Part shown: positions 1 through 11,538 of the stretch, piece by piece
Layout: each line of letters begins with the position of its first letter
Numbering within the stretch: position 1 is the first letter of the stretch
Source: Hyposmocoma kahamanoa
Taxonomy: Eukaryota; Arthropoda; Insecta; Lepidoptera; Cosmopterigidae
Assembly: GCF_003589595.1 (NCBI RefSeq)
Contig: NW_020653854.1
Location: 22,338,591-22,402,590, forward strand
Direction: 5' to 3'
Length of the DNA: 64,000 nucleotides
Made by a program: the position numbers and the translations under genes
Notes under the pieces: generated by a model
What the model was told of the DNA's origin: nothing
Seen by the model: the letters and a program-made list of their open reading frames with translations, nothing else
Database searches by the model: none

Positions 1-299
1 AAAATTTGACAAGCGCCCGATGACGACTGAAGGGGCAGGAGGCTTAGACCTCTAGGCAATTGGTAAATTTTAGGATAAATGTGAATTTAATAACTATCTG
101 GACTTCAGTTTAAAACCAAAATTTTGCAGGTTCTCCGTAGTGCTTAAAGAGAAATGTCTCCATATTAAAATTATATGCAAAGTCAGATATTTCGTTCTTA
201 AATATCTCGTTTTGTACTTCTATTTTAGTCTGTTTTCAAGATTTTTATATAATCGGATGAAGTACATTATAGAGTGTAACAAATTATCACATCCATTTA
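1..299. other. Intergenic, nothing recognised
   Basis: AT-rich sequence with a slightly GC-richer patch at 10-55. No open frame with family motifs and no clear repeat match elsewhere in the window. Confidence 0.4.
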
Positions 300-806
300 G
301 CCTACAGCTGCAATATGGCCAAGAAACTCAACTCATATGCAGATCGTTTAAACCCTTTTGGGTTTATTACACTTGAAACAAGTCGCAGTATGCACGGCTT
401 AGTTTTTTTGAAGAAATTAGTCACTGGGGTTTTTAATTGTCCCATTGAAATCATAATAGGAATTTGTTTTGCATTCAAAAACATCGTACTAATCTCAGAG
501 TGCGCTGTCCCATCTCTCGGATGTATACACTTTATATGCAATGTTACAATTCAGCGGATTCGGCAACTATGTCAGTGAACTTACTTAAAAGACTTGTATT
601 GCACTAATAGTTATAGATTCTCTTTTCTCTCATAATAAGTTTTTTTTTTATAGAATGTTAACATTATGTAAAAAAAAAACAGGTTATTGGGCATGCGGTG
701 TTCTCCTCTAAGTAATGGGTCAATTGTATTTATGTTTTGAATAATTATGTTATTGGAATGTATATTGTACTCATTGTTGGAGAACCAAATAAATAAATAA
801 ATAAAT
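300..806 (+). mobile_element. LINE 3' untranslated end with (AAAT)n tail
   Basis: The stretch matches, in opposite orientation, 36508-37013. Both contain a TTGGAGAACC/GGTTCTCCAA block, a GGAGAACACCGCATG-type block and an intermediate GCAATACAAGTCTTTTAAGTAA block. This copy ends at 788-806 in a run of AAAT units, the usual 3' tail of several insect non-LTR retrotransposons. No coding part remains. Clade not determined. Confidence 0.55.
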
Positions 807-1539
807 CCTTTAGTGTATGTAAACCATTGAATTTTATCTAACAAAACAGTTTTCACGCTTTTCCTCCGGTCACTCGCTTTAACGCTATACATAGCTCTAT
901 ATAGTAAGTGTTATGCAATCAAAAAAGTAATATTAACAATTGTCTATTCCAATGCGACTTATGACTTCCGTCAGAATGTCAACAATGCAAAAAGAACTTG
1001 ATTCTTTTTCTTACCCGCTTTCCTGTAAGGGTTCACATGGTTTTCTGCTTGTACTTGTCGGCCATTACGAGATAAATATAATAATGAAGTCGGTCGCCGA
1101 GCGAGTTTACAATACGTTGTTTAGAAAAAGTGTGAGAACGCATTCATATTATTATCTACTCGTTTCAATTTCTACCGGTTGTTACGTAAAATGAAATCTT
1201 CTACGATTAATTAGCGTACATATTCTAGAAATTTTAATGTTATATACGCCATGATAAAACATTTTCCCCTCGACGCAGAATCGCATGAACTCGTGAATAT
1301 TTAACTACCTTTTTAAATTGTTGCGCAGCTGTGTACATGTTATAGTGAGTATCACAGAACATTTTACCTACTAAAGATGGAAAACAAGAGTAAAACAAAG
1401 TATGCATGCTATTGCTGGTAGCAGAATTGATCGAACAACGTCTTTGTTAGCCTAGACCTAGTCTAGGTAAAGCAAATAAACACGTAACATGGTTGTTTGT
1501 AGGTTTATATTTCTTTGTGCACTGAATTTAAGTCGAGTG
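807..1539. other. Intergenic, nothing recognised
   Basis: AT-rich, only short unsupported open frames. May include distal promoter sequence of the gene downstream. Confidence 0.4.
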
Positions 1540-2054
1540 CCCTTCAAATCGGCGCGTAATAGCAAGCCATACACCAAAAGCGCCGGCGTAGGAAGTGTCA
1601 AAATTGTCTAGTCGCGAGACACATGCGCAGTGGAGTCGCGATCAATGCACTCGGGGTTGCGCGCGCCACCCTTTGCAGCCGTCTCGGTATTACGCAGTTC
1701 ACAAAAACACCATCGCAAACCTGGCTCACTCGTCGGATCGCCCTTGAACGACAAAAAACCATCAGTGTTTACCTGTTAGTGCCGAAACGAACGCGAGTGC
1801 TAGACAGATTGAGTTAGTTAGATCCACCGCCCACACTCCGCCAGTGGGTCTCGCGGTGTTGCATTCACGCACTCAGTATAGCGTGACTCATTGGATTATC
1901 AAGAAAATTTCGATCGTAACATTCGATTGAATAGTGTTTTCGGTGGGTGCAGGCGTGGTGTTAGTGGTCGGGCGAATGCCGGTGAGCCGGCCGCGTCTGG
2001 TATTCATGAGGCCGCGTCTGGCCGCCGAGTGAGGCACGGCTGCAGGCTGCAGGC
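1540..2054 (+). promoter_or_regulatory. CpG-rich promoter / 5' leader of the gene
   Basis: The stretch is clearly richer in G+C and CpG than the AT-rich DNA on both sides, and lies directly upstream of the start codon at 2055. No TATA box was seen at a sensible distance. Arthropod initiator-like TCAGT occurs at 1762-1766 and 1873-1877, so the transcription start may be within 1760-1880, giving a leader of roughly 180-290 nt. An upstream reading frame at 1976-2032 lies in this leader. The exact start site cannot be read from sequence alone. Confidence 0.5.
1976..2032 (+). CDS. Upstream ORF (18 codons) in the 5' leader
   Basis: An ATG at 1976 opens an 18-codon frame (MPVSRPRLVFMRPRLAAE) closed by TGA at 2030-2032, 22 nt before the main ATG. 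It contains a duplicated segment (GCCGCGTCTGG appears twice), which makes two RPRL peptides. The spacing would allow reinitiation at 2055, so it could dampen translation of the main frame. Translation of this short frame is not proven. Confidence 0.35.
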   Translation: MPVSRPRLVFMRPRLAAE

Positions 2055-2111
2055 ATGGACGACGGTACCCACATCTTCTATGACGACGACGCTGAGGCTC
2101 AGTGCGAAATG
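2055..2111 (+). CDS. Exon 1 (coding part), residues 1-19
   Basis: ATG at 2055 has a purine at -3 and G at +4, a good Kozak context, and an in-frame stop (TGA 2007-2009) lies upstream, so this is the natural start. It encodes an acidic N terminus, MDDGTHIFYDDDAEAQCEM. The exon ends in phase 0 at a strong donor GTACGT (2112). The next exon with a compatible phase is 31 kb downstream; a short exon inside that intron could have been missed. The link between exon 1 and exon 2 rests on phase, strand and absence of another candidate. Confidence 0.7.
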
Positions 2112-4510
2112 GTACGTGTCTGCTGACAGCCTGAGTTTTCTGTTACTTGACTATTGATAAAAGTTTCTTACTTTTAGTTACACAAGCAAATAATCTCAAT
2201 GTTACACATAAATGTGTTGGTTTACCTTGAACATCAGAAACCCAAATAGTTATATAACGTCAAAAATAAATAATTGGCACAAAATGGACGGTTTGAATGG
2301 TGCAATAAGTATGGCAATGTTCACCTCTTCGCAAGTAGGCTCCTCGCAATTTATTTTTATTTTATTTGCAGTAAACGTTTTGAAATACTATTTTATTTCT
2401 AGACAATCTAGTGTTAAATGTCTTTGTTGCTACACAAATGATTATCATAATTACTATGTATTTACCTACCTGAAAAACATGATTATATTGCCTTGGTTTC
2501 ATTAGGTAGGTGTTGTAGTACAATAACAGGTTTGTACATATTAAATAAGAGAAATTATGTACTACATATTTTTAATGTAGAAAAGACTGTCTTTAAATCG
2601 TCTACTGTAGAATAATAATTATAATAATAAGAATAATAATCTTTTAGGCCTTGGAAGAGACGAAAGAGTCCAAAATAATTATAATAATAGAAAGCTAGAA
2701 AAGAACATCAAGAGCCGTGCCCGTGGGTTTCATGCAAGGAGGAAGCAACAACGTTCCTCCTTTAGTCCCTAGTGTATTCTTTGGCGGAGGTAGCTTATAG
2801 CTTTATGGAAACTGAAGATTTAGTATAATGAAAGCACGCATAATAAAACCTCATTAGTGAAAAGATTAGCCTGTCTTCCTCAAAGATCTAGAGTTAATGT
2901 TTGTTATATTTGAGACCTTAGTACTAGTAGTTCTCTGGCCAGTTTCCATGAGCTAACGGTCATAACATCGGAATATTTAAGGTTGCTGCGGAAGATGCCA
3001 GTGGGCCTAAGGATTGCCACAATTTTGGCACTGACAAATGTCCGGAAGAAGTTGTAATTGAGAACTGAGTGTTGGCTTGTAAGGTGGCAACATTGGTCCA
3101 GAGTAGTAGAGTGAGTTACTAAAGATAGTCTTTAGCCAATTTCCGGACTCTTTTTCGAAGGCAACGTTAAGATGAGGGCGTTCTTTGGGATTGCTGGCAG
3201 AACGTTTGGTTTTATCTTAGTTCTTCTTAGTTTGGTTTGGTTAACATTGTCGCAGATTGGCTCGTCAGAGCGCTTTGTTACTGCGGAAATGACTTAGATA
3301 TTTAACCATCCCGAGCTTCTGGCCTCGACTTAGTACGTCAGCTCAACGGAATGTTTTTTACATAATTTCCGTTCTCCGCCTGTTATCCACGGACTTGGCT
3401 GTATATACAAACGAACGAAGAAGTTTTAAATCATCAACTATTCACATAGCATCGCCGTCCAATTTCCGATCGTCCAGGTACCACATCATTGAAATTCATT
3501 ATGATATGGTTGGATGGATGACTAAAGAGAGATCGCCAAGAACTGTTCTAAATATAAAAAAATATGTTCGTATCTGAAAAAGCATTGCCCTATACTTGCA
3601 GTAAAGAGGATGTCCAAATATTGCATGTACAATCGACATTGAGAGCAACATTAGTCATGTGAATGCAAAACACACTATTTTCAAATTATAATAATAATAA
3701 CGTACCAGACAATCACCAATCACCTTATCTGAAACTAGACAAGTTTTTGTGTTATGAGTACCAGAGCAACGGAATTCGTTCCAGGGCGCTCCGTAACCAA
3801 TTCCAAAAAGTCCATTCCCTTAAATTGATCCTATTGATTATCAACGAGAGGCCACGGTTGAAACCTTTGGTTCACCAAGGTCGTCTTCAGTATTTTAAAT
3901 TCAGTTTCATAATTCAAAATATATGCAACCTTTTAAAAATTATGATAAAATGAAATATTGACTTGAATATTGAATTACAAACTTTCTAAATAAAAAGAAA
4001 TCCTCTATTTATCACTTCGCATGTCAAGACACAGTTTGGCCTTCTACAGATACCGATGAATGTAGATAAAACGTCAAGCCTTATGAATTTTATCTGCTTA
4101 GTCGCAAAAATTATACGGGTTTAGTAGCTTCTTTTTTAATTAGACTAGTCTAAGTATTAATTAATTTACGTAGTGTATTATGCAGAATTTATGAAATTCT
4201 TACAAAATAATTACACGGCTACTAACTTGCTTACTTTAAATTCTAATGACTGGGGTTCCACAAGGAGGTATGCTGGGTACACAGTTGTTCAATGTTCATG
4301 AGCCAAGGAGAGGTACTGAGACCGGTTTTATTCTATTTGTACAAAAGTTGGAAAAGTATTATAGTATCAAGAAAGAAAGCTAAAGCCTCAATCTTGACAT
4401 ATTTTAGAAATATTCTTAAAATACAGTTTGTTACATCTGATTGTCACTTGTTTTTACATTGTGGCGTCATTTTAGAAATTGGTTGTCTACATCACCATGG
4501 ATTTATATCT

Positions 4511-5582
4511 ATGGATTTACCTCGTGAAAATTTTCGTAGTATGATTTTCTACGACATTAAGTGTAATTTAACAGCTCAGCGGAGCTTCGCTCGGTTTCAA
4601 ACTGCTTTTGGCGATGAAGCACCATGCAAGACGACTATTTATAGCTGGTTTGCAGAATTCAAACGCGGTCGTGTGAATCTCAGTGACGAATTACATGATG
4701 GTCACCCGTGAACAACAAAAACATCGATACTGTGCGCCGTATGATCAAAACAGACAGGCATGTGACATACCACGAGATTCGGGCATCTAAAGGAATAGGC
4801 ATGAGTCAATACTACACAATCAATACTACACAAACATTTGGGTGTAAAAAAGCTGTGCTCTCGGTGGATCCCACACAATTTGACTGAGGCTCAAAAAACG
4901 GATCGCGTCATTTAGTGCAATGCCATGCTTACCACAGATTACAGATTCAACGAAGGGTCGCCAAATTTGGTGTGAGACGTAGTAACAGGTTACGTAACAT
5001 GGATTTATAGTTACGATCCCAAAACAAAGCAGCAATCGAGCATATGGGTCTTTCGAGATGAGCCGAAACCAACCAAAGTGGCGAGCGTGCAAAGTGCCTT
5101 TAAGCGGATGATTGCTTTTTAATAAAACTGGACACGTGGCTAGTGTTGCTTTGGAAAATCGTTGTACCGTGAATAGTGATTGGTACACGACCATTTGTTT
5201 GCCGGAAGTTATTGACAAACTCCGTAAAAACAACCGTAAACGCCGTATCATCTTGCACCACGATAACTCCAGTTCTCACACGGCCAGACAGACAAATGAA
5301 TTTTTGAAGGTGAACAACGTTGACCTTATGAGCCATCCAGTGTACAGTCCCGACTTGGCACCTTGTGACTTTTATTTGTTTCCAAAGATTAAAAACCAGT
5401 TACGTGGTTAACGATTTTCGTCACCTGAAGAGGCTGTCGAAGAGTATGAAAAATGTGTTTCAGAGCTTGTCATGGAGGAGTGGCATAAATGTTTTCAAAA
5501 TTGGTTCATTCGTATGAAAAAGTGCAATAACGCTAACGGAGAATATTTGAGAAACACTAAATTCATTTCTGACCATTTATAA
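4511..5582 (+). pseudogene. Dead mariner-family (DD34D) transposase
   Basis: Starting at ATG 4511 the frame reads MDLPRENFRSMIFYDIKCNL, followed by the FGDEAPCKTTIYSWFAEFKR block typical of the mariner N-terminal HTH domain, and stops at 4709-4711. The middle is broken by frameshifts and stops. The C-terminal half resumes in another frame (5112 onward) with HHDNSSSH and SPDLAPCDFYLFP. There are 34 residues between the Asp of HDN and the Asp of APCD, the mariner DD34D signature. An in-frame stop at 5409-5411 splits it again before EEAVEEYEKCV...FISDHL and a TAA at 5580-5582. Inverted terminal repeats were not identified. Non-functional; it sits in intron 1. Confidence 0.9.
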
Positions 5583-6342
5583 TATTTTTTTCTTATTCAT
5601 TCCGGAAACGTATAGTGCGCCCCACGTACACCTGCTTATAGTTTAACGATTAAGATTGACTTATGTACTTCCTTTCCCGTATTGCTGATTACTATCTCCA
5701 TCAGCTCATATACGTCTCACGTTTTGAGCACACCTTTTTCTAAGAAGTGAGTTTTAGGCAATAGTCCTCTGGGTGGCACAATGCTAGTTGAGGATTTAAC
5801 GTGTTCATGTACTGCTGTTTATTTATTTAAGTGATTAGAGTAGTTCTTTAAACAGGAGTCCGTCATGGAGTGAATCTTTTTTAATGTCAGAGAATTTGTT
5901 GTCGTTGACGGCGACTTCCCATTTTACATCTTCCGGCGGTGGCCCTGGCTACGCGACGTTGCTACTACACATCGGCAAGTACTTTGGTGTCTATCTTTCG
6001 TGGTGAGGCTTCCACCACAACACACGATGCCTCTAAGGAAACGATGCGATTACCACCAAGGATTACAATTTCAACCTAAAAACGCAACTCACTTTTACCC
6101 ACACCAGTCTTAGGAATGCAATTAAATTAAATTTATCTTGACTTCAATAATTATTTAACAAACTTATATGAGAAACAAAGGGCGGCGTTGATGTGAGACC
6201 TGCATGTTAACCGAACGTCCGTAGGTGCTTTGAACTGTATACTGGATAACCTCCATACCCAAAAGACACAAAGACTGTTGACATTTGTTGAACCAACTAT
6301 CCAGCAGCGCCGTTCAGACATGTAAGCTATAGTTTAGGTTAC

Positions 6343-6551
6343 AATGAAGTATACAATAATAAATAAATAATAATAAATAACGCACACACTCAACATAGCC
6401 CCGCACTAGGAAAACCCTGTGTCGCGGGTGCCATGGGCACACACATAGACAACCACAAATAGGCCATACAACTGTTTCTCCCGGCCCGGGAATCGAACCT
6501 GGGACCTCTGCGTGGCAGTCCGGCATGGTAACCGTTAGGCCACGGAGGCAG
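6343..6551 (-). mobile_element. tRNA-derived SINE (SINE-1) copy
   Basis: Read on the minus strand from 6551 it starts CTGCCTCCGTGGCC, has an A-box-like TGGCC(T)AACGG and a perfect pol III B box GGTTCGATTCC, then a non-tRNA body (GGCACCCGCGACACAGGG, TAGTGCGGGGCTATGTTG) and a (TTATTTA)-type tail. Other copies are at 34915-35374, 37330-37685, 59101-59330 and a tail fragment at 60440-60505. Confidence 0.8.
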
Positions 6552-6556
6552 TTAAA

Positions 6557-6625
6557 CAATATATATGATATACATGATATATATGATATATGTATATATG
6601 ATAGACATTATATATATGATATTGT
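6557..6625. repeat. AT-rich microsatellite (ATATATGAT-like)
   Basis: Imperfect repeats of ATATATGATATA directly beside the head of the SINE-1 copy. Confidence 0.7.
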
Positions 6626-7299
6626 TAAAAATTTCTAAATAAATAAAGAATTTAAATAAAAGTTAGCAATAGGTAAAGAGGAGTTCATCATTGTTACGTC
6701 AGAACAACTTTTTTTCACCACAACAAAACATATTTCAAAGAATAATCATTTTTCTTCATTAAACTTTCTAATTGGTGTCTTATGTCATTGATTATTAATT
6801 TCATCAGCAATAACGACACGAACTGTTTTGTTCATATAGAAACAACAGTGATAAATCACAGACGCAGATGGTAGATATATATCTTGATCTATAAAGGGGT
6901 AAAAACTATTTGCGAGAGAAAGTAGACAATAGGTAGCGCAAGGTGAAAATTAATCTTCATCATGTCAGGTCATTTAAGACTGCACCCACTCTGACAGTAA
7001 TTACAATGGTACAGTCGGCGCTAAAATGGCTAAAACTAACCAGAAATATTTAGAAATTTTGTCTACCCGTTGTTCGTCTCATTTAAAAGTTAGGCTCTTT
7101 TCACTAAATTAATTGCTAATTATCTCTATTCAGCGACGTAAATTTTAGTTCCTGAAAACGTTCCTTTATCTGATCTGAGTAAACAATTTTATCTAGGCTT
7201 CTAAGCTTTCCCTTGCCTCTCTATACTTTGATCTTAAAAAACGATGGTGTTTTATTAGATGCCGAAAAATGTTTCAGTTCTCTTGTCTTTAATAAGCAC

Positions 7300-7650
7300 A
7301 AGTCATCGGCGATGAAGAGATCATATCTTGAACCTTTACAACTGGTTAGACACGTTGCATCGCTTAGGTCCTTCTATCGGATGTACCATGGCGAGTGCTC
7401 TGAAGAACTGTTCAACCTTATCCCGCCATCCTCTTTCCTGCACCGAAGCACGCGTGCTGACCTCCGTAGTCACCGCTTCACAAGCCGTATTCCATCGCGA
7501 AATAAAAACGTTTGGAGGTACCTTCCTCTGTTGCACAGTCTGTTGACTAATGGAACTCCTTTCCAGGCCAGGCATTCTCACCGTCTCACTATATGGGGTC
7601 TTTTGAGGTGTGATGAGGCATCTAGTAGGGATGCAGGGTGGAGGTAACTA
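7300..7650 (+). pseudogene. LINE reverse transcriptase C-terminal remnant
   Basis: The frame reads LEPLQLVRHVASLRSFYRMY followed by HGECSEELFNLIPPSSFLHR. This LxxRRxxxSLxxFYRxYHGxCSxEL pattern is the familiar region after the reverse transcriptase domain of many insect non-LTR retrotransposons. The start and the part after about 7450 have diverged (the usual W..LP motif is displaced), so it is a remnant. Clade (RTE/jockey-like) is uncertain. Confidence 0.7.
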
Positions 7651-9654
7651 GGGCAGTGATTGTATCAACACTGCAGTAGGTTCCGTCAGGTTTGGATTCC
7701 ACTTTGCATTTTATCTTATTGCATCAGGTGGTAAGGAGTCATCTGCCTGTCACGTATATATATCGTCACTGGAAAGGCGAAAGAACTAAATCGCATTTTG
7801 GCCTTTTGAAGATCAGTAATTTCGCATTTCCACGATATAAAAAAAGGAAATATTTTTACAAAAGTTAATCTTTCTGTCAAGGAATATAACGCTAATAATT
7901 GATAAGAATTCTAAAGGAAATGGGAAGCAATTTGTTGGTAGATAATAAAGGCATAATACAGACTTGAAGTATTGAGAGCTAGATTAGGTCTAGCGCTAGA
8001 TTAAATGGATAAAATTGGGTCCTCGCGATAAAATGTTGGCATCGTTCCCACTTCATATGGCTATGTTATTACATTAGGCCAAGCCAGTCATTAGGTCGCC
8101 GAGTCTATCCATAAACATTTTTATAGAAAGAAAGGGCACTTCACAACCTTAACTTTGCAAGGTTGAATTAGAATTCGGAGCCGAGGTTTGGTACTTATAG
8201 CCTTTTTGCCAGCCAGCCCTTTTGTCGATATTTTGGAGGTGGAATGATGTTAATGTATCCAACATATGCAGCATCTCACACTCAGGTCCGACTCCATGTT
8301 AAAAAGGTCATGCCGTCTCAGCGTTTACCATAAGCTATATATGCCACAGAGCACGAGAGTATGTGTACTTATGTGTAGTATTTCGCTTTAATCTTTGATG
8401 CAACTTTAATTTAAGAAGTTAAAGACTGGTATTGTCAAAAATGTTAAGCGTTCTTCACGTGTACATAAAATTGATCAATCTGTGTCTGTTCATATTTTGA
8501 TCAGGTCGTCTGTTCAGATAAATTTAATACTAGCTATACATACCTATTTTGAGTTTATATGCGTTATTATAGTATATAATTCAGGTAAAGTAATGCATAT
8601 TATGTACGGTAAAATGTAAGAGCCACAATATCTTTATGCCTGTTTGGTTTAACGGCGAACCAATTTTCGAATGTAACTTTTTTGTTTATTGCACAGAATT
8701 TTGTTGCTCTTACTTCTCACTACATACATAATAAGGTAGAAATATAAATAATTAGACCTGATTGCGTTACCGCTAAAGAATCATATCACGGGAATCTTCA
8801 ACTATTATTGGTCGGTTTTTTTTTTTGTGTGATAGCATCTACGTAACGTCAGGAACGAGCAACCACACCTTGTTACCTCAGTTATAATTGCAGCGGCTAA
8901 AGGCAATTTGAACGCACTCTAAAGAACAATATCTTTTTTACCCGACCTTAAAAAAGATCTCATGGCAATTTTATGAATGCCGAATTCAATCGACCGGTCA
9001 GTCACTGAATGGTAGTTACTTATTGTAATTAACGTATCTATTGTCTGTATAAAATTCTCAAGTCTTTCAACGCTTTAGAGATCAATTAATTCACTTCAAA
9101 GACTTTCCTTTTTGTGATTCTTTTTATTCTTTCATCGTTCTTTTAAAGAAAAACATTAATTAGTGGCCTTTATTCATTACCTATTGAAAATTATCGAATT
9201 TTTAGGTTTTCGCGATCTAAAGATATAAATAACTGGAATTAGGTGTTTCAAACAAACCAATTGTATGAAAAAATCTAATTCCAATTTATTACTAGGTGTT
9301 TCATAGCTTAGTTCATGGTTGTATTCTTTGCTGCTGTGTGTGTGGACAATAAGCCCAATCAGCCATCTTGTTTATAATGATCCTCATCATAGGAAATATT
9401 TGGCTTGATTAAGTCGGAGCTCTGTCTTCTTATCCCTTATTATTGTTTTGGTTGGTGTTTTATGACCTACCTTAAGTACAACCTACGTTTTTGTTCCTGA
9501 AAGTCTTTCTCAAATTTTTTCTACTCTTTAAACCAGTGGTTGCGCTGTCGAGATATCCTAATTCCATCCCGCGGTTTTGAAGCCTTACAGCCTGGTATAC
9601 CTGGGTGAATTTCCTTGATATCCAATTCACATTCGTATGAAGAGCTTTTTACGA

Positions 9655-10300
9655 TAACAAGTGTCGGGACGAACAAGTCGTGCATCTGGTGGTAATCGAT
9701 ACGCCTTTTTTTTACGGGGGGAATCTTTATGGATACCCCTGAGCCCAGGGAGACTCAGGGGTTATGTGGGGACTCTCCCTCCAGACTGGAGGGCCTACTC
9801 CACTAAACCCCCCCCGGGTTTACCTCCCGCCGTTCGGTCGGTGTACATTCACCACGACGCCGTCCGGCCGCCCTGGCTTGCGCCAGGGCTCCCGCGCCAA
9901 CGGAGGGGCAGGTCAGTTGTCCTCCGACCCGCCCCCCAGACGAGTGAGGCCGTGCAATGCAAGCTCCGGGGTCCCTGCCCAGAGCCCGCTGGCCTCACTA
10001 GGGGATCAGGCGAGCAGCGAACTGCCTTCGCCTTCTCCCCGTAAGTACGTCTGCGCCGAAGCGGATGCGCGTCTGCCGCGTCCTCGCGCACCCGCTCCGC
10101 GGCCTCCTTTTGCGACATAACCTTCCGCAAAAGGAGGCCACCGCCTCCCAGGACTCTTCGCTACCGAGCATGGCGGCAACCACGCCCGGCAGCGAGAGAC
10201 CATCGATACGCCTGCCCATATTCTTTGCAGTTTGGTGGTAGAACTTTCCAGGACGTACTCTTTCACAAGGAGCTCTACTGCCACTAAAAAGATTACTGGG
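9655..10300 (+). repeat. Repeat A copy, split by an R1-clade insertion
   Basis: 9660-9706 matches the head of repeat A (CGGGACGAACAAGTCG...GGTAATCGATACGCC) and 10202-10300 its remainder, ending AAGGAGCTCTACTGCCACTAAA. The two parts are separated by the R1-clade LINE piece at 9707-10201; the 12 bp ATCGATACGCCT flanks it on both sides. Confidence 0.8.
9707..10201 (-). mobile_element. 5'-truncated R1-clade LINE (ORF2 C terminus + 3'UTR)
   Basis: A GC-rich 495 bp block lies inside a repeat A copy and is flanked by the 12 bp direct repeat ATCGATACGCCT (9695-9706 and 10202-10213), a clear target-site duplication. On the minus strand it begins within ORF2: LSLPGVVAAMLGSEESWEAV then ASFC. A frameshift follows, after which another frame continues VMSQKEAAERVREDAADAHP and LRRRR. 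This AMLxxExxWxAVxxFC...KEAAERxRE ending is typical of R1-clade ORF2. The 3' end is ATAAAGATTCCCCCCGT plus a poly(A), here seen as T at 9706-9713. The same 3' end occurs in a 51 bp copy at 34303-34353. Confidence 0.88.
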
Positions 10301-11160
10301 AGTGTTCCCATTATGGATCGCCCAAGAGCGGTTTTAATTAATCATCATCATATTCAATAGTAATTGTTTTGTTGTAATTCAATTAGTAATTCAATAGTAA
10401 TTGTAATTTACCTACGACACTTATTATTTAAATTTATCTCTATGTATGCTTATTCATCTCTATCTCTATATATCTTTGGAATAAGAGATGTCCAAAATGC
10501 AAATGTCCAAAGTCCAAAGTGTCGAGTTTGATGTGTTTTGAGCGGATTTATTCTTGCACTAAATTGATGTGTATCACGTACGTACTCCAAAAGAGTACTA
10601 CATTTGCGCATCTTCACACTTAATCCAGTTTTTTATCTAAATTCTAGAACATAATAATTTTATCGAATGTTTTGAATTGATATTAATTAACAAGTGAGGC
10701 AATTAACGTCAATATAAAGCTCGTATGTAAGTACATAATAGCTCCAATACCGTTGAGACTGCACACAGGTTGTCTACTTCTAGAGCAGACATAGAATATG
10801 ATCCTCATGTGAAACAATATTTATTACATTCCTGCGAATTGGGACCATAGTGTTCCATATAAATTTAAATGGAGTTTACCTACAAAAGAGAGTAAAAATC
10901 GATATTGTTGCTTTCAAGAAAAGTGGCCCAAACCAAAATGCATATACAATCATTTTTTACTTTATCATCATCAGTGACACTTATTTACCTACAATTCGGT
11001 GGCTCGCAAGCGTGGAATGCGTTTTAGTATCAGAAAAATTCACCGCAACACCGGTATTGATGTAAATGTTATTTATTACATGAACAGATAAAAATTTGTT
11101 TTAATATTTTTTTACCGAAACCATCGTACGATCGTTTAAGTTTAAATTTGACACTTCTAG

Positions 11161-11538
11161 GATATGAAACTATTTTTCCGGATTTAATCGCGTATATTTG
11201 TTCTTTCAAACAAACCGACGTTTCGGGCCCTTTACAGGTCCCATGGTCACGGTTGACTGAGGTGGTACAGTCTTCAACCAGTTATGTCTATTATTTATGC
11301 AAACCACCCTATTTTTTCACTATAGTTACAATAGTTATTAATTAAATACCTTATTTTTAATTTTACAAAGAAAACATTCCAATTTACGCTACATTAAATT
11401 TTACAAATTATTTTATTGAATGAATTTTTATTAAATTACGAAACGTCGGTTTGTTTGAAAAAACATATATACGCGATTTAAATCCGGAAAAATAGTTTCA
11501 TTTCCTATGTGTAACAATCGCGAAAACCTAAGAACTCG
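11161..11538 (-). mobile_element. Penelope-like element 3' end, head-to-head inverted copy (PLE-B1)
   Basis: Left part (11161-~11440) is the 3' untranslated region in minus orientation; right part (~11440-11538) is the terminal ~95 bp again, in plus orientation, making a large inverted repeat. Exact 15 bp direct repeats ATTTGACACTTCTAG flank it (11146-11160 and 11539-11553). The sequence matches the region 3' of a Penelope-like GIY-YIG coding remnant at 44077-44740, which identifies the family. Includes the conserved block GTGACCATGGGACC...CCGAAACGTCGG (minus sense). Confidence 0.75.

Noticed and set aside
4292..4510. Upstream extension of the mariner frame
   Set aside because: Mariner proteins begin near the MDLPRE-type sequence at 4511; the preceding residues have no family similarity.
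9661..10120. Long + strand open frames in the GC-rich block
   Set aside because: They are antisense to the R1-clade ORF2 remnant and arise from its GC richness.
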